From: Gottfriedia endophytica
GTDB taxonomy: Bacteria > Bacillota > Bacilli > Bacillales > Bacillaceae_G
Assembly: GCF_017814275.1 (NCBI RefSeq)
Contig: NZ_JAGIYQ010000008.1
Span: forward strand, 62,001 to 126,000
Length of the DNA: 64,000 nt
Direction of reading: 5' to 3'
Positions 17,379 to 25,632 of the stretch are shown one piece after another. Under the pieces are notes generated by a model. That model saw only the letters and a list, made by a program, of their open reading frames with translations, was not told the DNA's origin and ran no database searches. The translations under genes were made by a program, and so were the position numbers. How positions within the stretch are numbered: the first letter of the stretch is position 1; every line of letters starts with the position of its first letter.

Positions 17379-18335
17379 ATGGAATTAGCAGTCGAAAAAG
17401 TATACTCTAAAGAAATTTTATATACAGCTGCGGAATTATTTGAAGTTAATGTAGAAGAAAAGCCATTAGGTGATTTTGAAAATTATTTGTATAAAGCAAA
17501 AATGAGTAATGGACAAAATTGTGTGTTAAGAATTACGCACTCCTCTCATCGAAATGAACAGGAGATTTTGGCAGAGTTATCCTTTTTAAAATATGTATGT
17601 GATAATGGAGCAAATGCAGCGGCTCCTTATTTTTCAAAACAGGGAAATTTAGTTGAATTACTGCCTGCAAGTGATGGCACAACTTTTTTTGCCTCTTTAT
17701 TTGAATGGGCAAATGGGAGTCATGTGAAAATCGATGATCCTTCGATTTGGAATGATGAGCTTTTTTACGTATGGGGAAAAACGATTGGAAAGCTTCATGC
17801 TTTGACGAAAAATTATCCTCATACTTCAAACCGAAAAAAATGGGATGAGGAACAATACGTGATAGACTTACAAAATGACTCAGCATATGGCGAGTATGCA
17901 AAGCGATTGACTCATCAACTAAATTCATCAGAACAAACAAATGATACATATGGTTTAATTCATTCAGACCTTCATCATTGGAATTTCTTTTATGACAAAG
18001 GCGTAATCACTGCATTCGATTTTGATGATTTACAGTATAATTACTTTGTTCATGATTTGGCTATGGTTCTCTACTATTCCAAGCTAAGCATAAAAGGAAC
18101 AGAAGAGGAAAAAAATCAATTTTATGAACACCAACTAAGTGTATTAAGAAAAGGATATGAAACTGAGAATAAACTAGATGAACGATGGTATGATTCAATT
18201 CCTTTATTTATGCAAAAACGTGATCTTGAGTTATATCAAGTTTTAACTGTTAAATTAGATGGGAAAGAAATGTCTCCTAGTACAAAATCATTATATGATA
18301 CAGTAAAGCAAAGAATTGAAAGTGCTATGTTATAA
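17379..18335 (+). CDS. Aminoglycoside-phosphotransferase-fold kinase
   Basis: 318 aa kinase of the APH/choline-kinase fold. Visible are the ATP-site segment NCVLRITHS with Lys replaced by Arg (about residue 52), the catalytic loop IHSDLHHWNFF with Asp and Asn, and the metal motif DFDDLQYNYFVHDLA. Substrate is unknown. The family includes antibiotic, homoserine and sugar kinases, so resistance should not be assumed. GGGGGAATAG precedes the start. Single gene with a terminator downstream. Confidence 0.75.
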   Translation: MELAVEKVYSKEILYTAAELFEVNVEEKPLGDFENYLYKAKMSNGQNCVLRITHSSHRNEQEILAELSFLKYVCDNGANAAAPYFSKQGNLVELLPASDGTTFFASLFEWANGSHVKIDDPSIWNDELFYVWGKTIGKLHALTKNYPHTSNRKKWDEEQYVIDLQNDSAYGEYAKRLTHQLNSSEQTNDTYGLIHSDLHHWNFFYDKGVITAFDFDDLQYNYFVHDLAMVLYYSKLSIKGTEEEKNQFYEHQLSVLRKGYETENKLDERWYDSIPLFMQKRDLELYQVLTVKLDGKEMSPSTKSLYDTVKQRIESAML

Positions 18336-18371
18336 GATGTTTACTAATAGTTAGGTAAAATGAACAAATTT

Positions 18372-18402
18372 GGCCCTCCATATAATAAAAAGGAGGGTTT
18401 TA
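18372..18402 (+). terminator. Terminator after the APH-fold gene
   Basis: CCCTCC / GGAGGG stem with an A-rich loop, then TTTTAAC. Confidence 0.7.
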
Positions 18403-18451
18403 ACATTTTTAGGGGCATATTTATAAATGTTTAAATTGTCCGAAAAATATA

Positions 18452-18500
18452 TTGCAATTTGAAAACGGTTACTATAAAATAGCAAGTGTAAACGGTTGCA
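18452..18500 (+). promoter_or_regulatory. PTS promoter with two cre-like sites
   Basis: A -35-like TTGCAA at 18452 and a -10-like TAAAAT at 18475 are 17 bases apart. TGAAAACGGTTACT (18460-18473) lies between them and TGTAAACGGTTGCA (18487-18500) just downstream. Each matches the CcpA cre consensus TGWNANCGNTNWCA at all but one position. A LacI-family specific repressor could also use such sites. Catabolite repression of the downstream PTS unit is inferred. Confidence 0.6.
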
Positions 18501-18604
18501 CTAATTAGTATACTTTAAATTATCAGTATTTTTAATTAATAGTTTAATATGTTGCAGTAGATTTATTTGAGTTTTTACAAGTAGGCTTCATAGGGGGAGT
18601 ACTA

Positions 18605-20266
18605 ATGAAAAAAAGGTTAGGTTCATTCGACTTTTGGCAAAAATTAGGTAAAGCTTTGATGGTAGTAGTAGCAGTTATGCCAGCTGCTGGGTTAATGATC
18701 TCATTTGGTAAATTAATCGGAATGGCGACAGTGGACATTCCATTTATGCAATCGGTTGCAAATGTGATGCAAGACATTGGTTGGGCCATTATTGTCAATT
18801 TACATATTCTATTTGCAGTTGCGATAGGTGGATCGTGGGCTAAGGAACGTGCTGGGGGAGCATTTGCTGCATTATTAGCCTTTATTTTAACGAATCGTAT
18901 TACAGGAACAATTTTTGGTGTAACTGGTGATATGTTAGCTGACCAAAATGCAAAAGTGCATTCATTATTTGGTCATAGTTTGCTAGTAAAAGATTACTTT
19001 ACTTCCGTTCTAGGTGCACCTGCGTTGAATATGGGTGTATTTGTTGGGATTATTTCAGGTTTCTTAGGAGCCGTATTATTTAACAAGTTCTATAACTTTA
19101 ATAAACTTCCAAAATCGTTGGCTTTTTTCAACGGTAAACGCTTTGTACCATTTGTAGTTATTCTAGGTTCTGTTGTTTCAGCTATGGTCTTATCAGTTCT
19201 TTGGCCATTTGTGCAAACAATTTTAAACGACTTTGGAAAATGGATTGCTACATCGAAAGATACAGCTCCAGTTCTTGCACCATTTGTATATGGAACACTT
19301 GAACGTTTATTATTACCGTTCGGTTTACATCATATGTTAACGATTCCGATGAACTATACTCCACTTGGAGGAACGTATACAATTCTTACAGGTTCATCAG
19401 CTGGTTCAGTTGTAGCTGGACAAGATCCACTATGGTTAGCGTGGGTAACAGATTTAATTAATTTAAAAGATGCAGGTAACATGACTGCTTATCATCACTT
19501 ATTAAATACTGTAGTTCCAGCGCGTTTTAAAGAGGGACAAGTTGTGCTTTCAACAGCTTCATTAATTGGAGTAGCTTTCGCAATGTTCTACTCTGTAGAT
19601 AAATCAAAACGTGATAAATATAAACCAATGTTCTTTTCAGCAGCATTAGCAGTATTTTTAACTGGTGTTACTGAACCAATTGAATTTATGTTCATGTTTG
19701 CTTCACCACTTCTTTATGTTGCATACGCAATTATGACAGGATTAGCATTCGCATTAGCAGATCTAATTCACCTTCGTGTTCATGCATTTGGTTTTATTGA
19801 GTTATTAACTCGTACGCCAATGATGATTAAAGCAGGTTTAGGAAGAGATTTAATTAACTTTGCATTAGTATGTATTGGATTCTTTGCACTAAACTTTACA
19901 GTATTTAAATTCTTAATTTCTAAATTCAATATTCCTACTCCAGGTCGTAATGGTAACGAAATTGAAATGGAAGGGGAAGATCAAGCAGTAGAATCATCTT
20001 CAACAAACAAAGTTCAATCAAGTGGAAATCAAGAGGCAATCGCGATTATTTCCCTACTTGGTGGACAAGATAACATTGAAGATGTAGATGCTTGTATGAC
20101 TCGTCTTCGTGTAACAGTTAAGGATCCATCTCTAGTAGCAAGTGAAAAAGAGTGGAAGGCAAATGGGGCTCTTGGGTTAATTTTAAAGAACAACGGTGTT
20201 CAAGCAGTTTATGGACCAAAAGCTGACGTATTAAAATCAGATATTCAAGATGAGATTGGAGCATAA
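18605..20266 (+). CDS. PTS EIICB, glucose/maltose-type
   Basis: Phosphotransferase-system permease of 553 aa that imports and phosphorylates a sugar. Domain EIIC (about residues 1-440) has the glucose-family segments FGLHHMLTIPMNYT and TGVTEPIEFMFMFASP. After a Ser/Glu-rich linker (about 450-470) comes EIIB with the phosphorylated Cys in VDACMTRLRVTV (about residue 497). There is no EIIA domain, so a separate EIIA such as Crr must serve it. MalX-like enzymes have the same layout; sugar specificity is not decidable. AGGGGGAG precedes ATG. The next gene starts four bases after its stop. Confidence 0.87.
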   Translation: MKKRLGSFDFWQKLGKALMVVVAVMPAAGLMISFGKLIGMATVDIPFMQSVANVMQDIGWAIIVNLHILFAVAIGGSWAKERAGGAFAALLAFILTNRITGTIFGVTGDMLADQNAKVHSLFGHSLLVKDYFTSVLGAPALNMGVFVGIISGFLGAVLFNKFYNFNKLPKSLAFFNGKRFVPFVVILGSVVSAMVLSVLWPFVQTILNDFGKWIATSKDTAPVLAPFVYGTLERLLLPFGLHHMLTIPMNYTPLGGTYTILTGSSAGSVVAGQDPLWLAWVTDLINLKDAGNMTAYHHLLNTVVPARFKEGQVVLSTASLIGVAFAMFYSVDKSKRDKYKPMFFSAALAVFLTGVTEPIEFMFMFASPLLYVAYAIMTGLAFALADLIHLRVHAFGFIELLTRTPMMIKAGLGRDLINFALVCIGFFALNFTVFKFLISKFNIPTPGRNGNEIEMEGEDQAVESSSTNKVQSSGNQEAIAIISLLGGQDNIEDVDACMTRLRVTVKDPSLVASEKEWKANGALGLILKNNGVQAVYGPKADVLKSDIQDEIGA

Positions 20267-20269
20267 TTC

Positions 20270-21064
20270 ATGAAATTGTTGACGCTAAACTGCCATTCAT
20301 GGCAAGAGGAAAATCAACGTGAAAAAATTCAATGTTTAGCTGAGACGATTAAAGAAAAATCCTACGATGTTATCGCATTACAAGAAGTGAGTCAACATAT
20401 TGACTCGCTTCTTTGTGCTAATGGATTAAAAGAGGATAATTTTTTACTCGTTTTACTAAATGAATTGAAAAAAATAGGTGTAACAGGATTTGAATATGTT
20501 TGGGATTTATCACATATCGGCTTCGAAGTATATGAAGAAGGATTAGCGATATTATCCAAATATCCTATTCTTAAGAAAGAAAGTTTTATTGTGACAAAAA
20601 ATGAAGAGATTAATGCATGGAAAACGCGCCGAATTGTGGGGGCAACAATTGAAGTAAAGGGTAAACCAGTTACGTTTTACTCATGTCACTTAGGGTGGTG
20701 GCATGATAAGGAAGAGCCTTTCACGGAACAATTCGATCAACTGATTTCATATGCAAATAAACATGACCATTTTTTCCTAATGGGTGATTTTAATAATAAT
20801 GCCTATGTAAGAAATGAAGGTTATGACTATTTAAAAGGAAAAGGATTAATAGATACATTTGATATGGCTCTAAAGAAAGATAGCGGCGATACAGTAAAAG
20901 GGAAAATAAAGGGATGGGAGGAAAACAAGGAGAACCTTCGAATTGACCTGATAGTAACGAATAAACAAGTTAATGTAAAATCATCAAAGGTCATTTTTAA
21001 TGGTGAAAATAAACTAGTAATATCGGATCATTTTGGAGTAGAGATCGAAGTGGATCTATTCTAA
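20270..21064 (+). CDS. Endonuclease/exonuclease/phosphatase-family hydrolase
   Basis: 264 aa protein of the EEP fold (DNase I-like). Motifs: LTLNCHSW at the start, VIALQEVSQ with the metal-binding Glu near residue 40, FYSCHLGWWHD, FLMGDFNNNAYV and the final catalytic pair ISDHFGVEIEV. Members cleave phosphodiesters or phosphate esters from nucleic acids, sphingomyelin or sugar phosphates. Tight coupling to the PTS gene makes a phosphosugar-related role possible, but this is inference. No signal peptide is seen, so it should be cytosolic. Confidence 0.82.
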   Translation: MKLLTLNCHSWQEENQREKIQCLAETIKEKSYDVIALQEVSQHIDSLLCANGLKEDNFLLVLLNELKKIGVTGFEYVWDLSHIGFEVYEEGLAILSKYPILKKESFIVTKNEEINAWKTRRIVGATIEVKGKPVTFYSCHLGWWHDKEEPFTEQFDQLISYANKHDHFFLMGDFNNNAYVRNEGYDYLKGKGLIDTFDMALKKDSGDTVKGKIKGWEENKENLRIDLIVTNKQVNVKSSKVIFNGENKLVISDHFGVEIEVDLF

Positions 21065-21072
21065 TTGGTACA

Positions 21073-21108
21073 AAAAGGACATACTCGAGCTATGAGTATG
21101 TCCTTTTG
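21073..21108 (+). terminator. Terminator of the PTS-EEP operon
   Basis: Hairpin AAAAGGACATACTC / GAGTATGTCCTTTT directly after the EEP gene. Confidence 0.88.
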
Positions 21109-21114
21109 GGTGGA

Positions 21115-21235
21115 AGGTTCTTTTCTAAAGGCTCTTTTCTAAAAGATTGTTACTTTTGAGATTTTTAATTTTAAAGACAGAAGTTGTAATCAACTAACGC
21201 ATTCTCAAATAGCAAAAATGTTTACGAAAACAAGC
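21115..21235 (+). repeat. Coreless copy of the dispersed repeat
   Basis: Carries both AT-rich arms of the GC-core element (GGCTCTTTTCTAAAAGATTG on the left, CAACTAACGCATTCTCAAAT on the right) but lacks the roughly 100-bp GC-rich core. The arms meet at AGAAGTTGTAATCAACTAAC. Compare the full copy at 31196-31411. A partial duplication of the left tip precedes it. Confidence 0.75.
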
Positions 21236-21250
21236 ATTTATTAAAGAAAA

Positions 21251-21303
21251 AAGGGACATATTTTTTTAAGCACAATTTTGTAGCTCAAAAAAATATGTCC
21301 CTT
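21251..21303 (-). terminator. Terminator of the pst operon
   Basis: 17-bp stem AAGGGACATATTTTTTT / AAAAAAATATGTCCCTT with a 19-base loop, 22 bases after pstA. Confidence 0.82.
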
Positions 21304-21325
21304 AAATTAGGTTGCTATTATCTAT

Positions 21326-22213
21326 TTATCTTTTCGCGCCTGTAAAACGTCTATGAATGAACTTTGCAAATAATCTTGCAACAAGGTTAAATACTAGTAC
21401 CATTACAATTAGAACCGCAGCAGATTTTGCCGCAATTGCTTGTGCATCTGGAACAATTCCCTCAGAATTTAATTTCCAAATGTGCACAGCTAATGTTTCT
21501 GCTGGTCTAAAGATATTGAATGGATTCATTGGTGTATTTATTGGCGCTTGAGTATTTAAGAAAGGTGTTGTTAAGCCAGCAGTATAAATTAAAGCTGCTG
21601 CTTCACCAAATATTCTACCAGCTGCTAAAATAATTCCTGTGATTAATTGAGGAATTGCAGTTGGAATACTAATTTTAACGATCGTTTGCCATTTTGTTGC
21701 TCCAAGTCCAAGACTACCTTCTTTACTGTTTTTTGGAACATTTAACAATGCTGTCTCACAAACCCTCGTTAAACTTGGAAGATTTAAGATTGAGATCGCT
21801 AAAGCTCCACCAATTAATGTATAGCCCCATCCAGTCATCGTAACGAAGACTAATAATCCAAATAAACCAACAACAATTGAAGGTAAAGAAGCAAGTGTTT
21901 CAATACATAGTCTTAAAAATCCTAAGAAGCGACCAGGCTTTGCATATTCTGCTAAATAGATCCCTGCACCTAATCCAATAGGAACCGAAATAATTAAAGT
22001 TAGTACTAAAATATAGAAAGAGTTAAATAACTGTGGTCCAATTCCCCCGCCAGCTTGAGTATTACTTGGATTTCCAAACAGAAAATTAATATCCCAAAAG
22101 CCCCAACCTCTAGAAATAATTTCACTTACTAAAAATAAAAGTAAAATCACAACAAATGAAGCGATTAGATAAAAAATTCCTGTCCAAACTTTGTTCATTG
22201 TTCTTGCATTCAT
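21326..22213 (-). CDS. pstA: Phosphate ABC transporter permease PstA
   Basis: Inner-membrane permease of 295 aa that pairs with PstC in high-affinity phosphate uptake. It has six predicted helices, the early periplasmic PxxxxAGGGIGPQLFNS segment, and the EAA-type loop EGSLGLGATKWQTIVKISIP. Start ATG 22213 overlaps the pstC stop by four bases (ATGA), so translation is probably coupled; AAAGGAGG lies in the end of pstC. It is the last gene of the operon: no pstB follows and a terminator comes directly after. Confidence 0.93.
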   Translation of the reverse strand: MNARTMNKVWTGIFYLIASFVVILLLFLVSEIISRGWGFWDINFLFGNPSNTQAGGGIGPQLFNSFYILVLTLIISVPIGLGAGIYLAEYAKPGRFLGFLRLCIETLASLPSIVVGLFGLLVFVTMTGWGYTLIGGALAISILNLPSLTRVCETALLNVPKNSKEGSLGLGATKWQTIVKISIPTAIPQLITGIILAAGRIFGEAAALIYTAGLTTPFLNTQAPINTPMNPFNIFRPAETLAVHIWKLNSEGIVPDAQAIAAKSAAVLIVMVLVFNLVARLFAKFIHRRFTGAKR

Positions 22214-23106
22214 GCTTGTTTACCTCCTTTTCTTCCAATTAAGCGTATGATGAGAATGAAGAAGAAGGAGATAAATAGTAGAATCATAGCAAGAGTCCAT
22301 AAAGCATTATTCCATGGAGTACCATTCATCGTATTTGCCATATCCATCGTTAAAATACCAGTTAACGTAACCGTTGGATCGAAAATACCATTAGGGAACT
22401 TAATTGTATTTCCAATAACCATCTGTACAGCAAGTGCTTCACCAAATGCTCTAGCTAAACCTAAAACAACTGCCGTTAAGATATTCGTTTTTGCTGCTGG
22501 AACAATAGCTAATTTAATTGCTTGCCATCTTGTAGAGCCTAAACCGTAAGAGGCTTCCAAATAATCCTTTGGAACGGCACGTACTGCATCTGAAGCAATA
22601 CTTGCAATCGTAGGTAAAATCATAATACTAAGTACGATAATACCAGCTATTAAACTAAATCCAACTCCGCCGAATGTATTTCGGATGAATGGAACGAGTA
22701 TTGTCACACCAAGTAATCCGTAAACAACAGAAGGGATACCTACAAGTATCTCTAAAACAGGAACTAATATTTTTTCACCAAACTTTGGAGAAATATAATT
22801 CATAAAGACAGCTAAAGCAATTGCAATAGGTGCAGCAATTATGACAGCACCGACTGAAACAAGAATAGATCCAACAATGAATATTAGAGATCCATAAGTA
22901 GGATTCGTTGCATCATTTGGACTCCATTTTTTTGAAAATAACATATCAAATAAAGAAATATGGCTTTGAGTAAATGACTGGATTCCTTTGCTAACAATAA
23001 AGCCAATAATGGCAATTGTTATACCAATCATTAGTAAGCCACATAAAGTAACAAGTGTTCGTCCAAGGTATTCACTTAGAAAGAAGTTTCTATTTTTGAA
23101 CTTCAT
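22210..23106 (-). CDS. pstC: Phosphate ABC transporter permease PstC
   Basis: Permease partner of PstA, 298 aa, with six helices. Family landmarks are SKKWSPNDATNPTYGSL in the first external loop, PVLEILVGIPSVVYGLLG, and the EAA loop EASYGLGSTRWQAIKLAIVP. GGGG lies about nine bases before ATG 23106. It follows pstS after a 73-base gap that holds a stem-loop. Confidence 0.93.
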   Translation of the reverse strand: MKFKNRNFFLSEYLGRTLVTLCGLLMIGITIAIIGFIVSKGIQSFTQSHISLFDMLFSKKWSPNDATNPTYGSLIFIVGSILVSVGAVIIAAPIAIALAVFMNYISPKFGEKILVPVLEILVGIPSVVYGLLGVTILVPFIRNTFGGVGFSLIAGIIVLSIMILPTIASIASDAVRAVPKDYLEASYGLGSTRWQAIKLAIVPAAKTNILTAVVLGLARAFGEALAVQMVIGNTIKFPNGIFDPTVTLTGILTMDMANTMNGTPWNNALWTLAMILLFISFFFILIIRLIGRKGGKQA

Positions 23107-23139
23107 GATAAACCCCTATCTTTTATATATATAATAGTT

Positions 23140-23168
23140 ATGAGAGTTGGTGTTAAACCAACTCTCAT
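23140..23168 (-). other. Stem-loop between pstS and pstC
   Basis: Arms ATGAGAGTTGGT / ACCAACTCTCAT around a short loop, with no T run in the minus-strand direction. Such intercistronic hairpins often protect the upstream pstS message, giving more binding protein than permease; that function is inferred. Confidence 0.6.
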
Positions 23169-23179
23169 TTAATATGAAA

Positions 23180-24070
23180 TTATTTTAAGCCATTCATTTT
23201 TGAAGCTGGGATGTAGCCCATTTCTTCTAATTTCTTAGCGAATTCATCGCCTTTCACGAAATCGATATATTCTTTAACTGGTGATTTCGCTTCACCTTTT
23301 GTAATCATATATTCATATGAGTAGAATGGATATTTACCAGCAGTGATATTTTCAGTAGTAGGTTCTACGCCATCAATTTTAATTTGTTTTAATGCGCCTT
23401 GTTTCTTACCAGTTAAGTAAGAGTTTGCTAGATATGAAATTGAACCAGGTGTACTGTTAATCGCTGTTTCTACTGAACCAGTTGAATCTTGAACAGTTCC
23501 AATGCTGTCATTAATTTTTACATCTTTCATAACTGTTTTCGTAAATGCTGCACGAGTTCCAGATGAAGCTGGACGGTTAATTACATTAATTTTTTCATCC
23601 TTACCGCCTACATCTTTCCAGTTAGTAACTTTTCCAGAGAAGATATCTTTTATGTTTTGTAATGTAAGTGAGTCAACGCCTACATCTTTATTTGTTGTAA
23701 GTGAGAAGCCAATACCAGCTACTTTTGTTTCGACTAAGTCTTTTGCTAAAGATGGATCAGTTAATTTTTCAGCCGCAGGTACATCTGAGTTACCAATTTG
23801 TACTGCTCCAGCTGTAACTTGGTTAACACCAGTTCCGCTTCCGCCACCTTGAATTGTAATTGAAACTTGTGGATATTTTGACATAAATTCTGTAGCTGCT
23901 TCATCAGCAAGTGGTTGTAGAGCTGTTGAACCAGCTGCTGTTACCGTACCAGATAGACTAGCTTGTTTTGCATCTGAAGAAGAAGCTTTCTTATCAGAAT
24001 TGTTACTACATCCTGCCATAACTCCTGTTACTAGCATTGCTGCAAATGTTAATTTCAAACCACGTTTCAT
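23180..24070 (-). CDS. pstS: Phosphate-binding lipoprotein PstS
   Basis: Phosphate receptor of the Pst transporter, 296 aa. Signal peptide MKRGLKLTFAAMLVTGVMAGC has the lipidated Cys at about residue 21. The mature protein shows the PstS signatures GSTALQPLA, GGGSGTGVNQV (phosphate-binding loop) and RPASSGTRAAF. AGGAGG precedes ATG 24070 by seven bases. A PhoP box lies upstream. Confidence 0.93.
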   Translation of the reverse strand: MKRGLKLTFAAMLVTGVMAGCSNNSDKKASSSDAKQASLSGTVTAAGSTALQPLADEAATEFMSKYPQVSITIQGGGSGTGVNQVTAGAVQIGNSDVPAAEKLTDPSLAKDLVETKVAGIGFSLTTNKDVGVDSLTLQNIKDIFSGKVTNWKDVGGKDEKINVINRPASSGTRAAFTKTVMKDVKINDSIGTVQDSTGSVETAINSTPGSISYLANSYLTGKKQGALKQIKIDGVEPTTENITAGKYPFYSYEYMITKGEAKSPVKEYIDFVKGDEFAKKLEEMGYIPASKMNGLK

Positions 24071-24127
24071 TTTAGTCCTCCTAAAAAGTCGATTAATTTT
24101 TCTACATTTCTTACTTTAAATGAAGAA

Positions 24128-24166
24128 AGTTAACTGACTTTTAACGTAACGTAAAGAATTTGTAAA
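24128..24166 (-). promoter_or_regulatory. PhoP box upstream of pstS
   Basis: Minus strand: TTTACA (24166-24161), TTTACG (24155-24150), TTAAAA (24144-24139), TTAACT (24133-24128), each start exactly 11 bases from the next. This is the phasing and sequence of Bacillus PhoP~P direct repeats (TTAACA-like). It indicates induction of pstSCA under phosphate starvation. Confidence 0.8.
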
Positions 24167-24247
24167 TCTATTTAGAAAACTATCCATTTTTGAAAACTAC
24201 ACTATACAATGTTGAAAAAAGGGGAAAAACAGAAAGCAGCTTAATTA

Positions 24248-24332
24248 GGCTCTTTTCTAAAAGATTGAAACTTTTTTAGATTAGTAATCAACTACCCATT
24301 CTAAAATAGCAACAATGTATACGAAAACAGTC
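24248..24332 (+). repeat. Coreless copy of the dispersed repeat (second)
   Basis: GGCTCTTTTCTAAAAGATTG on the left joins directly to AGTAATCAACTACCCATTCT and AATAGCAACAATGTATACG on the right, without GC-rich core. It lies between the pst promoter and the following regulator gene. Confidence 0.75.
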
Positions 24333-24375
24333 TTTAATTAAGAAATTGCCCTCAGATAAATAAAGGAGGAGGCCT

Positions 24376-25056
24376 ATGGAGCAAATTGTCATAATAGAAG
24401 AACATAATGATCTATTTACCCGTTTACAAGAAAATAATCGATATGGCCAATATAGCTATTTGAACTATCGATTTAGAGAATTTATGCAACAACTTCACAT
24501 GAAGATGATTATTGGATGTCTATTAATCTATAATAAAGCAAACGAAACAGATCTATTAACAATGTGTATGAGAATAAGAGAAAAAGGAAATGTTCCTGTC
24601 ATTGTGGTAACTGATAAATATGATTCGTATGAATCGGCAGCTTGTTTAGAGATAGGCGCTGATGATTACGTTGAAGCAACAATCCATCCTAGAGATTTAC
24701 TTGCGAGAATAAAAGCAGTGAGAAGAAGAGGGTATTCACTACTAACTACTAATTTTAAGGAACATCCTATTCAGGTTGGTCCAATCTCCATTTATACTTC
24801 AAGAGAAACTGTCTATAAAAATAAGCAACTTGTTGATTTAAATAGAAGAGAGTATACAATTTTACTTCATTTTGTAAATCGAATAGGAGAAATTGTCACG
24901 CGCGAAGAGTTGATGGAATTAATTCGTGTAAATAAAAATAGAAGATTGATTGACATTTACATCCATAGTATGAGGGCAAAACTTGAGGAACATCCTGATT
25001 TTCCAAAATTAATAAGAACGGTTAAAGGAAAAGGGTATCGTATGGATGTGGAATGA
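24376..25056 (+). CDS. Atypical OmpR-family response regulator
   Basis: 226 aa with an N-terminal receiver-like domain (1-120) and a C-terminal winged-helix DNA-binding domain (about 130-225). The latter is convincing (LNRREYTILLHFVNR, IGEIVTREELMELI, IYIHSMRAKLEE, IRTVKGKGYRM). In the receiver, GADDYVEATIHPRDLLARIKA aligns with the usual GADDYxxKPF segment, but the Lys is replaced, and the strand where the phosphorylated Asp should be reads IIGCLLIYNKAN without an Asp. No histidine kinase is adjacent. It probably acts without classical phosphorylation. The strong site AAAGGAGGAGG precedes ATG. Its targets are unknown; the divergent pst operon is a candidate. Confidence 0.78.
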   Translation: MEQIVIIEEHNDLFTRLQENNRYGQYSYLNYRFREFMQQLHMKMIIGCLLIYNKANETDLLTMCMRIREKGNVPVIVVTDKYDSYESAACLEIGADDYVEATIHPRDLLARIKAVRRRGYSLLTTNFKEHPIQVGPISIYTSRETVYKNKQLVDLNRREYTILLHFVNRIGEIVTREELMELIRVNKNRRLIDIYIHSMRAKLEEHPDFPKLIRTVKGKGYRMDVE

Positions 25057-25090
25057 TTAAAGTTATTATTCTAAAAAAATATATAACAAC

Positions 25091-25127
25091 AAAAAGGAAG
25101 TCCTAAAATGAAGAGACTTCCTTTTTT
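25091..25127 (+). terminator. Terminator after the response regulator
   Basis: AAAAAGGAAGTC / GACTTCCTTTTTT hairpin. Confidence 0.88.
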
Positions 25128-25165
25128 ACAGTTTGGCTTTTTTAATTTTTATTATTGATTTTAAA

Positions 25166-25312
25166 CTATTCAGCTAAAAGTTCCATAAGATTATAAGTTG
25201 TATCATAAATATGTTCTAAATCACCATCTGTCATATAGACAAATTGCTCTTTATTTATCCCTTTTACTTGCTCTAAAAATAGGATCATATTAATACGTTC
25301 TTCTCGACTCAT
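25166..25312 (-). CDS. Small BH0509-like protein, 48 aa
   Basis: Short frame with AAGGGAGCG before ATG 25312. The product begins MSREERINMILFLEQVKG and continues with MTDGDLEHIYDTTYNLMELL. The MSREER start followed by an amphipathic helix and a TDxDLEHxY segment recalls the BH0509 family of short Bacillus proteins of unknown role. That assignment rests on memory of the family and is not certain. Confidence 0.65.
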   Translation of the reverse strand: MSREERINMILFLEQVKGINKEQFVYMTDGDLEHIYDTTYNLMELLAE

Positions 25313-25632
25313 TTAAATCGCTCCCTTTTTTAATGATTTCTGTTTTAATACAGTTTATTTATCTAATAACTATTATATAACAGAATATTCAGAATGTGCC
25401 ATTTTTTATAAAAACAGTATTAATTATTTTGGAATAATTTCTATATTTCAAGATACTAGTTATTAGTAGATTCTTATAAGATATTATTCTTAAATCACTA
25501 ACAAATATATAATGATTAAGCTTCTTATCTTATTGTAATAAATCCATATTTGCATCAACCATAATTCGACAGAAACTGTAAAAGAAGTTGGATATAATTA
25601 GGGAAATCATTCAATATGAGAGGAGTTTATTT
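25313..25632. other. AT-rich intergenic region before pgcA
   Basis: No gene, repeat or clear hairpin seen. Promoters for the minus-strand 48-aa gene and for pgcA must lie here, but no confident -35/-10 pair was identified. Confidence 0.4.

Noticed and set aside
17533-17949. 138-codon minus-strand frame
   Set aside because: Antisense to the APH-fold kinase gene; composition (His/Phe/Leu-rich) is typical of a shadow frame.
17379-18335. Antibiotic-resistance kinase
   Set aside because: The APH fold alone does not show drug resistance; many Bacillus homologues act on cellular substrates.
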